Of a stretch of DNA of 64,000 nucleotides, positions 1 through 8,665 are shown one piece after another; position 1 is the first letter of the stretch; each line of letters opens with the position of its first letter. This stretch comes from an uncultured Lactobacillus sp. (GTDB lineage Bacteria; Bacillota; Bacilli; Lactobacillales; Lactobacillaceae): positions 1-64,000 of the forward strand of contig NZ_CANBCP010000001.1 of the NCBI RefSeq assembly GCF_947367085.1, written 5' to 3'. Under the pieces are notes generated by a model, which made no database searches, was not told the origin of the DNA, and saw only the letters and a list, made by a program, of their open reading frames with translations. Position numbers and translations under genes: made by a program.

Positions 1-20
1 CAGATGTGTATAAGAGACAG
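1..20 (+). other. Nextera (Tn5 mosaic end) sequencing adapter remnant
   Basis: Positions 2-20 read AGATGTGTATAAGAGACAG, the 19-bp Tn5 mosaic end; the preceding C matches the Nextera Read 1 adapter (...GCGTC-AGATG...). Confidence 0.97.
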
Positions 21-150
21 CATATTTCTTGCAACCAAGAATATGAGCTTTTTAATTTAGCGATAGGTTTTCTCTTGCTTTTTTAATTTTAAGTAGTATC
101 ATTTTCATTAATATTCCATAATATTAATACATGATTAATAATGTAAAGGA

Positions 151-720
151 GTGAGCCTATTGGACGAACATGAACATTACAAACAATGGATGAAGAAAAG
201 AAAATTTACCTTTTGGGTTTTATTTTTGCGCTTGCCATTAGGTCTTGCTATCATTCCTTTGTTTCTAACTAGTATTTCAGCCTTTATTTGTTTAATCGCA
301 GTATGTGCAATTGTTTATTTCTGGGTTGATTTGGGCGAAGATCTTAAGGGAGACGATGTCCTCACTAAGTCGATAACAATCGGTTTAATAATTACTGGCA
401 GCTTGTATCTGATGGCAGCATTAATTATGGCCTACAACAGTGTTTTTTACGCCTGCATCTTCATTGCAATTTCAACCGTAGCCTATGTCTTTTTCAAAAT
501 GTATCGGCTATATGCTAATGGGATTAAAAACAAAAAGTTAGTTCCACAGACTGGTATTCTCTTTTTCGCTTCGGGCTTGATTTTGGCTACTACCTTATTT
601 TTCGTTAACCAAATCTTTCTTGGATACTTGGTCGCAGCGGCATTAATCACTTATGGACTAAGTGATACTGTTGTGAAGTTTGTCGTTGAAAAAGACGATA
701 CAAATAGAATACTTAAATAA
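151..720 (+). CDS. hypothetical multi-pass membrane protein
   Basis: 189-aa ORF with GTG start and several hydrophobic segments. Confidence 0.6.
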   Translation: MSLLDEHEHYKQWMKKRKFTFWVLFLRLPLGLAIIPLFLTSISAFICLIAVCAIVYFWVDLGEDLKGDDVLTKSITIGLIITGSLYLMAALIMAYNSVFYACIFIAISTVAYVFFKMYRLYANGIKNKKLVPQTGILFFASGLILATTLFFVNQIFLGYLVAAALITYGLSDTVVKFVVEKDDTNRILK

Positions 721-758
721 GCACAATAAAGAGGTAATCTGTATCAAGATTGCCTCTT

Positions 759-1625
759 TTACTTTGTCCTTACTTTATCTAATTCTCGTCTCATCAATTC
801 GCTAAGATTAGTGACACCCCCTAACTCCATACTTTCAATTAGCACCCGACATTTATTCAAATGAACCTTATTTTTGTCTTGGTGATAAGCAATGAGCTGA
901 GCATAAAATTCAATATGCAGCTTATACAATAATCCCGTTGCCGAAGACGGAATCGTTTTTGCAAAGTCGATGAAGCTTGTAGCTTCACTGTATTTTTCCT
1001 CTTTGACTGCCTCACCCAGCAAATTAGAAATAATGGCAAGAAGCACTGTCTGAACCTCTCTACTTTGTGCAAGGTGGAACTGCTTAATAATTTGTCTGAC
1101 TATTTCTTGATTGGCATCAAAATCATAGAAAGACATAAAATTTGTGTACAGAGTTAACTTGTATATGTCAAATTCTGGCATCGAAAAAAGTTTTTCTTTA
1201 ATCTTGAGTCTCACCTCATTATCAAAACTTGCCAGCTCTGTTTTTAATGTTTCTATGAGTCCATCCGCAATTAATATTAATTCTTCCTTCCGGTCATCAT
1301 TCAAATCAGCCTGCTTTACTTGTTTCTTAAAGCTGGTAAGGTTTTTTTCAATATTTTCTGAATAAAAGGCTTCATCCAATTTATCAAACAACTTATTCAT
1401 CGTTTGAATTTGAACTTGATTAGGATCTGTTGCAAGCCTTGCAAAAAAGTCAGAAACGGATATCTTATTGTGAGCTAAGATAGCTAGCAAGTCTTCAGCT
1501 GTAATGCGATGGATATTTTTTTCAACCTTGGAGTAATAAGAAGGGCTGACAATTCCAGCCGCAAAGTCTTTTTGCCTTTTATTTTGCTTAATTCTGTACT
1601 GCTTGAGCAATTCCCCAATCGTCAT
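759..1625 (-). CDS. Rgg/MutR-family transcriptional regulator
   Basis: N-terminal HTH (GELLKQYRIKQNKRQKDFAAGIVSPSYYSKVEKNIHRI) plus helical C-terminal domain. Confidence 0.85.
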   Translation of the reverse strand: MTIGELLKQYRIKQNKRQKDFAAGIVSPSYYSKVEKNIHRITAEDLLAILAHNKISVSDFFARLATDPNQVQIQTMNKLFDKLDEAFYSENIEKNLTSFKKQVKQADLNDDRKEELILIADGLIETLKTELASFDNEVRLKIKEKLFSMPEFDIYKLTLYTNFMSFYDFDANQEIVRQIIKQFHLAQSREVQTVLLAIISNLLGEAVKEEKYSEATSFIDFAKTIPSSATGLLYKLHIEFYAQLIAYHQDKNKVHLNKCRVLIESMELGGVTNLSELMRRELDKVRTK

Positions 1626-1680
1626 TTAATCACCTTCAATTTCGAATACGACATTTTTAAAAACAATTTTAATTCCTTGC

Positions 1681-1699
1681 TAAGATTAAATCAATCTTA
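1681..1699. promoter_or_regulatory. candidate operator, 7-bp inverted repeat TAAGATT-N5-AATCTTA
   Basis: Perfect inverted repeat in the divergent rgg/MFS intergenic region. Confidence 0.4.
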
Positions 1700-1720
1700 A
1701 AACAAAAGGAGTTAACCATT

Positions 1721-2998
1721 ATGAACGTATTTCTTAAAAATAGCGGCTACAGACGCTTTTCAATTGCCAGTTTTCTTTCTAGCGCAGGCGACATTCTTTT
1801 TTACTTGGCCTTTATGACCTATGCAAGTAAGTTGCACAACTACTCTTTAGCACTTTCATTAATTGCGATTTCTGAATCCGTGCCAAAGCTATTTGAAATT
1901 TTTGGTGGCTACCTAGCTGATAAAACTAAGAAAAAATTCAGAAATATTTTCTTAATGGCGCTAGCTCGTTTTATCTTATATGCAATCGTAGGAATTTTAT
2001 TTGCTAGCCATATTTCAGATTGGACTTTAGTTATTGCCGTAGTAATTATTAATTTGATTTCCGATACATTTGGCTCTTATTCCGGCGGCTTAGTTGCACC
2101 CTTAATAGTAGACTTAGTGGGCAAAGATGAATTCGGTGAAGCTACTGGATTTACTAGTGGGATTTCTCAAATTATCAACATTACTGCTCAATTCATCGGC
2201 TCGGGTCTTCTTTTATTTATGTCATATTCTAACTTAGCGTTTTTGAACGCTGCTACCTTCTTAGCAGCTGGAGCTCTATACGCTAGTGTCGGTTTAAAGC
2301 AAAATAAAACCCGCGATGCACAAGTTGAAAAAGAAGTCGAAGTTAACGATCAAAAATTCTTTGCGACAATGAAGTCTTCATTTTTACAAGTTAAAAAACA
2401 AGCCGGATTGCTTACTATTGTGTTAGTGGTAGCACTATTAAACGGAGCCTTGAATTCCATGGAATCTTTAATTTCAATCGTGATGGCAGCTAATAAATCT
2501 ACTATGATTATTTCTAGCTACAGCTTCACAATCGCAATTATGGGTGTAGTTGTAGCCGCTGGTGCCGCATTAGGCAGTATGTTTGGTCCGCAGGTATTTA
2601 AAAAGACTTCTGTTTTTTCAATAATTCTTACTGCAATTATCTTCGCACTCGCAACCACGCTTGCAGCACTTTTTGCCAATATCTATGTCATTTTACCTTG
2701 TTACTTCTTACTTGCTATGACTGCCAGCTTAGGCTCGATCAAGTTAACTCAGTGGCTAGTAAACACCGTTGACCAAAAAATCTTAGCTTCTAGCGTTGGA
2801 TTATTGAATACTATCTTAATGGCAACTGCACCGCTATTAACAACTATTTTGACAACGATCTCAGGTACTACAAATGTTCACTACGCCTTATTTGCTTTAT
2901 TAGCTGTCGAAGCGCTGGTCCTAGTCACTACAATTAAAATGAGTATTAAAGTAGTTCGCAACAAGAAGGAAAAAGATCCCCACGTAGCTATTACTTAG
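1721..2998 (+). CDS. MFS transporter
   Basis: 425 aa, 12-TM-like, MFS loop ADKTKKK. Confidence 0.85.
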   Translation: MNVFLKNSGYRRFSIASFLSSAGDILFYLAFMTYASKLHNYSLALSLIAISESVPKLFEIFGGYLADKTKKKFRNIFLMALARFILYAIVGILFASHISDWTLVIAVVIINLISDTFGSYSGGLVAPLIVDLVGKDEFGEATGFTSGISQIINITAQFIGSGLLLFMSYSNLAFLNAATFLAAGALYASVGLKQNKTRDAQVEKEVEVNDQKFFATMKSSFLQVKKQAGLLTIVLVVALLNGALNSMESLISIVMAANKSTMIISSYSFTIAIMGVVVAAGAALGSMFGPQVFKKTSVFSIILTAIIFALATTLAALFANIYVILPCYFLLAMTASLGSIKLTQWLVNTVDQKILASSVGLLNTILMATAPLLTTILTTISGTTNVHYALFALLAVEALVLVTTIKMSIKVVRNKKEKDPHVAIT

Positions 2999-3008
2999 AA
3001 GAATTAAA

Positions 3009-3041
3009 AGGCATTACCCAAGGTTTAGGTAATGCCTTTTC
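3009..3041 (+). terminator. Rho-independent terminator
   Basis: AGGCATTACC...GGTAATGCCTTTTC hairpin. Confidence 0.75.
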
Positions 3042-3137
3042 TTCATAAGCAAAAAAATATCCACTATCCGCAAGAATTTATCTTATAAAGTAAATTTTGA
3101 TACAATATAGATATAATTTTATTTATGAGGTAAAAAC

Positions 3138-4343
3138 ATGAAACCTGAATTAATTGATCGTCCCGACTATTTAAAAAAGTTAACTGATTTTAAAGATACA
3201 GAGTTTATTAAAGTTCTTACAGGTGTTAGAAGATCAGGAAAATCTTATTTGTTACTGCTTTATCGCCAATATCTTTTAGATCAAAATATTGATAAGAAGC
3301 AGATAATTTATTTATCATTTGAAGATTTTGATAATATCGATCTTTATGAACCAAAAAAACTTTATGCCTATCTTAAGCAACGATTTATTCTAAACAAAAA
3401 AATGTATATTTTACTTGATGAAATTCAATATGTAAAAGAATGGCAGAAGATCCTTAATAGCTTACGCTTAAATCAAAATTTAGACTTAACTATAACTGGA
3501 AGTAATTCTGATCTTTTGAGTGGAGAATTAGCCACACTTCTTTCTGGACGCTACATTGAAATTAAGGTCTACCCCTTATCATTTAAAGAAATGCTAGCTT
3601 TCAATAAGAAAGATTCCCCTTCTGAAAAAGAAATTAACAATCTATATCAAGAGTATGTGCAATACGGTGGTTTCCCCGCAGTCGTATTAGCTAAAGAAGA
3701 ATTAAAACAAACTATTTTATCTGGCATTTACAACACTATTCTTGTTAATGATGTTGGTTCAAAGAATGGTTTACGTGAGCCTGAACTAGTAACTTTAGTT
3801 GCAAAATATTTATCTAGTACTGTTGGACAACTGGTAAATCCCAACAAGATCGTTAATACTCTTAAGTCTGCTCATTTCAACATTTCTTATAATGCTGTTC
3901 AACGCTATTTAAAATATTTTGAAGATGCCTATCTTTTTTATAAAGCTGATCGTTATGATATTAGTGGTAGAAAAATACTAGCTTCACAAGGCAAATACTA
4001 CTTAGTTGACACTGGTTTAAGAACTCAAGCTTTAGGCGAGCGAATTAATGACCGAGGAAGTATTTTAGAAAATATAGTCTACATTGAACTGCTTCGCCGT
4101 GGTTATCAAGTTCAAATTGGTAAACTTGCTGATAAAGAAATTGATTTTATTGCTACTAAACCACATGACAAAGAATATATTCAAGTAACTTATACTTTAC
4201 CTGAAAATTCAACTAGAGAAACTGATAATTTACTTCAAATTCCAAATAATTATAAAAAAATTGTCATTACAGGGCGATATGAAGAAAAGGAAATGATTGC
4301 AGGCATCCCTATCATTAATATCAAAGATTGGTTACTCAATTAA
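3138..4343 (+). CDS. AAA family ATPase with DUF4143-type C-terminus
   Basis: Walker A GVRRSGKSYLL, Walker B ILLDEIQ, C-terminal nuclease-like region KEIDFIAT. Confidence 0.85.
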   Translation: MKPELIDRPDYLKKLTDFKDTEFIKVLTGVRRSGKSYLLLLYRQYLLDQNIDKKQIIYLSFEDFDNIDLYEPKKLYAYLKQRFILNKKMYILLDEIQYVKEWQKILNSLRLNQNLDLTITGSNSDLLSGELATLLSGRYIEIKVYPLSFKEMLAFNKKDSPSEKEINNLYQEYVQYGGFPAVVLAKEELKQTILSGIYNTILVNDVGSKNGLREPELVTLVAKYLSSTVGQLVNPNKIVNTLKSAHFNISYNAVQRYLKYFEDAYLFYKADRYDISGRKILASQGKYYLVDTGLRTQALGERINDRGSILENIVYIELLRRGYQVQIGKLADKEIDFIATKPHDKEYIQVTYTLPENSTRETDNLLQIPNNYKKIVITGRYEEKEMIAGIPIINIKDWLLN

Positions 4344-4359
4344 AGAGGTGAGAAATTTT

Positions 4360-5412
4360 ATGTTTGAAGTATTTTATTGGTGTCTTGGGCTCTTTTTAGC
4401 AAGTCTAGCCATATTTATTTTTGTTTTAACTCATGAACGCCGCTCGATGTGGGCTGGCTTCACCTTAACAACCACCTTGATGTTTCTTGGATTTTTAGCA
4501 ATAGATACTATTATCATTATCGACACTAAATTTCCCAAGCAGCATCAGCTAATCTCACAGATTGTGCTCTTACTAGCTGTTGGAGTGGCCCTACTGATTT
4601 TTGCCTTCGTCATTTTGTTGATTTTGATGTTTCTTTATGATGGCATCAAGATCTTACTTAAAGAAGGCACCAAGTGGACAAACTTCCTCTCGCTAGGGAT
4701 GGCAGCTGCAATCATTCTCTTGATTTTTGCTTATCCCAGACTTGGTCGCCTTACAGTAACTCCTTGGTTTCGCTTCATTTATCTTTTCTTGTCATTAAGT
4801 ATCTTTTACCTAATTTTCATCATGGTGATGTACACGCTGACTTCTTGGCTCAATTTAATCAATATTCGCCAAAAGCCGCTCAATTATGTTGTTGTTCTCG
4901 GAGCTGGCTTAATAGGCAAAAAAGTGACACCGCTACTTGCTAGCCGCATTAATCGCGGAATTGAAATCTACCGGCGCAATCCTGGATCAAAGCTGATCAT
5001 GTCTGGTGGTCAAGGTCCTGATGAAGAAATTCCAGAATCTCATGCTATGGCTGCTTATACCGAAAAACGCGGTGTACCAAAATCTGATATCTTGATTGAA
5101 GACAAATCCAAAACAACAAATGAAAATCTCAAGTTTTCACACCGATTAATGAAGCCTAACACTAGCTTTTGCTTGGTCACTAATTCTTACCACGTCTATC
5201 GCGCCTTAGTATTGGCTAAGCGACAAGGCTTGCAATGCATCGGCTATGGTGCAAAAACCAAGTGGTACTTTACTTTGAATGCATTTATTCGTGAATTTAT
5301 TGCTTATCTAGTAATTACGAAGAAACTGCAAGCCACGATGATTGCTTCAATTGGAGGTATGACATTACTTTTAGCTGGGATGTATTATTTATCTAGTATT
5401 TTGAATTTGTAG
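4360..5412 (+). CDS. YdcF/SanA-like DUF218 membrane protein
   Basis: VVLGAGLIGKKVTPLLASRI and MSGGQGPDEEIPESHAM motifs after N-terminal TM helices; RBS GAGGTG before ATG 4360. Confidence 0.85.
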   Translation: MFEVFYWCLGLFLASLAIFIFVLTHERRSMWAGFTLTTTLMFLGFLAIDTIIIIDTKFPKQHQLISQIVLLLAVGVALLIFAFVILLILMFLYDGIKILLKEGTKWTNFLSLGMAAAIILLIFAYPRLGRLTVTPWFRFIYLFLSLSIFYLIFIMVMYTLTSWLNLINIRQKPLNYVVVLGAGLIGKKVTPLLASRINRGIEIYRRNPGSKLIMSGGQGPDEEIPESHAMAAYTEKRGVPKSDILIEDKSKTTNENLKFSHRLMKPNTSFCLVTNSYHVYRALVLAKRQGLQCIGYGAKTKWYFTLNAFIREFIAYLVITKKLQATMIASIGGMTLLLAGMYYLSSILNL

Positions 5413-5674
5413 AAAAATAAAAAAAGCTAACCACAAAGGTTAGCCACTTCCGGTCGTATCGAGTTACGTTTGGAGTTAGTGAATTGCAGTCACTAGCTCC
5501 TTTTCTTTTACAATTATATTATCTTATTTTTGAAAGATCAAGAACCAGCGATGCTCTCTTCATTAATAATTACTATATTAAGCTCTGTAAATTTATAATT
5601 TGACTAATAAATAATTAAAATTACTGTTGACTTTTAATTTTTATCACTGTAATATTATGATCAACAAAAAATAA

Positions 5675-5946
5675 TAACGGCTTTGATAAGGAAAGTAAGT
5701 TTTACTGAAGTACTACAGAGAGTTTCTGGTTGGTGCGAAGAAACAACGAAGGTTTAGCTGAAAATCACCTTTGAGCAGAAATTACGAATTGAGTAGTTTC
5801 AGGGAACGCCCTTTACAGCGTCGACGTATCGCTCTTTTTGAGCCGCACGTGCAACGAGGCTGGGTTTATGTCCGGCGAACATAGGTGGTACAGCGCCCAA
5901 AGCGCCCTATTAGATCAAAATAATTGGTCTGGTAGGGCGCTTTTTT
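5675..5946 (+). ncRNA. T-box riboswitch leader, specifier likely ATC (Ile)
   Basis: Stem I elements (AGGAAAGTAAG, CAGAGAG...GGTTGGTGCGAAGAAAC), specifier region GAAA-ATC-A-CCTTTGAGCAG (ATC at 5764-5766), T-box core AGGTGGTACAGCG at 5883-5895. Confidence 0.85.
5901..5946 (+). terminator. T-box-controlled terminator
   Basis: AGCGCCCTA...TAGGGCGCT followed by a T run. Confidence 0.9.
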
Positions 5947-5979
5947 CTTTAGTAAGGCTGTTTGATAGAGGAAATCATT

Positions 5980-6264
5980 ATGGGTAAATTTAGTAAGTTA
6001 ACAGCATCCCTTAAAAAGTTTTTCAAATGGTTATTTGGATTGTTAATAATTAATCTTGCAGGCTTAATACTAATTACACTTTATTCAGCTTATTACAGTT
6101 TTGGCACTATGATTTTTGGAGTTCATACTGAAGCCGCCATAAAGGATTTTTGGAATACTGAATTTATTACTGCAATTCCTTTTGTTATTGGTGTGAATTT
6201 ACTTGCAATTACCACTGCACTCTTTCGAATGTATAAGAACAAGAAGAAAGAAAAGACTTCTTAG
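5980..6264 (+). CDS. small membrane protein, unknown function
   Basis: ORF with two hydrophobic segments; likely start MGKFSKLT at 5980. Confidence 0.55.
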   Translation: MGKFSKLTASLKKFFKWLFGLLIINLAGLILITLYSAYYSFGTMIFGVHTEAAIKDFWNTEFITAIPFVIGVNLLAITTALFRMYKNKKKEKTS

Positions 6265-6446
6265 TTTGACAACTCATTATAAGCTATATTTCGAAAGATA
6301 CAATCACTGAATATAGATATATAGATGATAATAATCTTATGAGAATAAAAGAATTATTATGAAAAAAGATATTGAAAGAACACCTATATTACAGTGAAAA
6401 ATATCGGGATATTCACGATAAGTATCCCAATAAGGAGGGAAGATTG

Positions 6447-7256
6447 ATGACCGTTGGAGATTTACTTAGATATTATCGCGTTAATCAAAATAAAACCTTG
6501 AAAGAATTTGCAGGTAACATAATAGATCGTTCTTATTACAGTAAAGTAGAAAAGAATATCCACCAAATCTCAATCAATAATTTGATCGATTTACTTAATT
6601 ACAACCAAATTAATGCTACAGAATTTATAGGAAAACTAGATCCTAATTATGAAAACTACCAAAGTAAACTTCAGACACAAAGAAAGCTCATGGAAGAAGC
6701 ATACTATCAAGTGGATAAGGATAAGCTACAAGAAATAAAAATGATGGTTTCAGAAAGTGATTTCTCTGAAAAGGATAAAGAAATGCAAGCTTTAATAGCT
6801 TCCGGCTTCATAGAACTTTTAAGTCCTGATAATCCTAATCAAAAACTTAGAGATAAGATTAAAAAGCAAGTTTTTGAAATACCTAATTTCAATAGCACTA
6901 AATTCATGCTTTATTGCAATTCGATGCGATTTTATAGTCTTTCTGATAATAAAACAATAGTTAAAAGGCTTATCGAGCAATACAAAGATAATAAGTCTAA
7001 ATTCATTCAAAAATCGCTTATTTCATCAGTAATAAATATTTTGATTCTTTCCATTGAAGAAAGTAACTTCGACGATATTGATGACTATATTTCCTTTGGA
7101 AACAATATTCCTACTAACCCTGATATTTTCTTCTATAAAAATATAATGAAATTCTTTACATGCTTTATTCAATACAAAAATAAAAACGATGAATCTGCAC
7201 TAAAATATTGCAATCTGATAATTGAAAATATCACCATTGCTGGTATGCCAAAATAG
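6447..7256 (+). CDS. Rgg/MutR-family regulator, possibly C-terminally shortened
   Basis: MTVGDLLRYYRVNQNKTLKEFAGNIIDRSYYSKVEKNIHQI parallels the 759..1625 protein; RBS AAGGAGGGA upstream. Confidence 0.75.
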   Translation: MTVGDLLRYYRVNQNKTLKEFAGNIIDRSYYSKVEKNIHQISINNLIDLLNYNQINATEFIGKLDPNYENYQSKLQTQRKLMEEAYYQVDKDKLQEIKMMVSESDFSEKDKEMQALIASGFIELLSPDNPNQKLRDKIKKQVFEIPNFNSTKFMLYCNSMRFYSLSDNKTIVKRLIEQYKDNKSKFIQKSLISSVINILILSIEESNFDDIDDYISFGNNIPTNPDIFFYKNIMKFFTCFIQYKNKNDESALKYCNLIIENITIAGMPK

Positions 7257-7345
7257 GCTCAAGAACTTTCAGAATTCAAAAAGAAGTACCAATAATGTAA
7301 TAAAGGGCAAATACGCCCAAATTTATGTATTTCACTCTCTTATAA

Positions 7346-7570
7346 TTTAAACTTAATCTAAATAAAAATTTAACCCAAGCCGTTGCAACTGGAGCTGTTG
7401 GTGGTGTAGGAACACTTATTGCTAGCTATGTCACAGGAGGGGCCGCTACTTTTGCAGTAGGTGCAATTAGCTCATCGGTAGGTGTATTAGTTACAAATGG
7501 CATTAAGGGTGGAGTTTGGGTAGATTATAATTTCTTCACAGGAACTGTAAATGGATTTGGATGGCAATAA
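7346..7570 (+). pseudogene. bacteriocin-like Gly/Ala-rich peptide remnant without start codon
   Basis: Open frame reads FKLNLNKNLTQAVATGAVGGVGTLIASYVTGGAATFAVGAISSSVGVLVTNGIKGGVWVDYNFFTGTVNGFGWQ*; in-frame ATG at 7325 is separated by TAA at 7343. Confidence 0.45.
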
Positions 7571-7574
7571 TCTT

Positions 7575-7739
7575 ATGAAAAGAAAGCAATTAATTTTATA
7601 TTTTATTTGTTTAACATTGGTAATTGAACTTTATAATTTTCTAATTGCCCCATATATTTCAAATTGGTTTTTGAATATTATATTAAGTGCAATATGCGGA
7701 GGACTAACTACTTTAGTAGTTTATAAATTAAGCAAGTAG
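7575..7739 (+). CDS. small two-TM protein, candidate bacteriocin immunity protein
   Basis: MKRKQLILYFICLTLVIELYNFLIAPYISNWFLNIILSAICGGLTTLVVYKLSK, directly after the bacteriocin-like frame. Confidence 0.5.
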   Translation: MKRKQLILYFICLTLVIELYNFLIAPYISNWFLNIILSAICGGLTTLVVYKLSK

Positions 7740-7791
7740 GGTTTAATTTAGTAGTAGAGTTTTTTTACTTATATAAAATTTATTTTGCTTT

Positions 7792-7882
7792 CAATTAACA
7801 CTGCACTATTTCGAATGTATAAGAACAAGAAGAAAGAAAAAATTCTTAGGTTGATAGCTTATTGCAGGCTATGTTTCGGAAG
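7792..7882 (+). repeat. diverged partial copy of 6206-6297
   Basis: Shared CACTGCACTnTTTCGAATGTATAAGAACAAGAAGAAAGAAAA...CTTAG and similar downstream sequence. Confidence 0.9.
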
Positions 7883-7933
7883 GACCCTTTTTATCAAAGC
7901 TGTTGAGTATAGACTAATCGGAGGAAAATTATT

Positions 7934-8176
7934 ATGAAAAAATTAGTGCTAACCTTTGAAGTAGCATTGGCAATCGTTCCTTTTGTACCACTTCTTTCAG
8001 ATGTTATTTTTAAAACCAACCTTCATACTTCAATTATGGATGCGACCATGCAGTGGCCAATGTGGATCAAGATTCCGCTTTTACTCATCTGCATTTTATT
8101 ATATCTGTATTTTTGGTACACCCTTATTAAAGAAAGTAAGAAATTAGCCTATGAAGACTCTAAGACGCCTCACTAA
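7934..8176 (+). CDS. small membrane protein
   Basis: 80-aa ORF with hydrophobic segments and an upstream GGAGG-like RBS. Confidence 0.55.
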   Translation: MKKLVLTFEVALAIVPFVPLLSDVIFKTNLHTSIMDATMQWPMWIKIPLLLICILLYLYFWYTLIKESKKLAYEDSKTPH

Positions 8177-8414
8177 TAATTACGACGTAACAATAACTTT
8201 TACCTTGCTATCTATCCTAAATCTAACGTCATGGTGGGGAAATTTATCTTATCGTGTGGTTATGGTGTTAATGAATCTAGTTATTGGTGCTAGCATGGAA
8301 TATTTAGTTAATAGATATTCTTCGACAGAAAAGAAAAATTTATATAAGGGTCTAACAGCCTTAGGACTGCTATTTACAAATATAGTTTGGATTTTAGTCA
8401 CCCTTCTTAAATAA
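8151..8414 (+). CDS. small membrane protein
   Basis: 87-aa ORF overlapping the previous CDS (translational-coupling-like). Confidence 0.5.
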   Translation: MKTLRRLTNNYDVTITFTLLSILNLTSWWGNLSYRVVMVLMNLVIGASMEYLVNRYSSTEKKNLYKGLTALGLLFTNIVWILVTLLK

Positions 8415-8427
8415 AGGCGGTGTTAAT

Positions 8428-8610
8428 ATGAAATCATTAAAGCAAGAAGTAATGGATTTTGTCATCACCTATCTACTACTATTCGCTTACTTTTTTATGG
8501 ATATGCGCATGATAAATATGCAAACTTTTATAAGGCCACTGCTATTGAGCATAGTCTTAATTGCAGCTGGACAATTGGTGGGCTATTTTTATAATAAAAG
8601 CAAAAAATGA
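8428..8610 (+). CDS. small membrane protein
   Basis: 60-aa ORF with RBS AAAGGCGG. Confidence 0.5.
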   Translation: MKSLKQEVMDFVITYLLLFAYFFMDMRMINMQTFIRPLLLSIVLIAAGQLVGYFYNKSKK

Positions 8611-8665
8611 TCTCCTCAAAACGCAAAAAGAATCCCAAGCGGGATTCTTTTTTAATACAAATATT

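Noticed and set aside
2-20. Transposon end at the window start
   Set aside because: It is the engineered Tn5 mosaic end used in library preparation, with the Nextera Read 1 base before it; not a resident mobile element.
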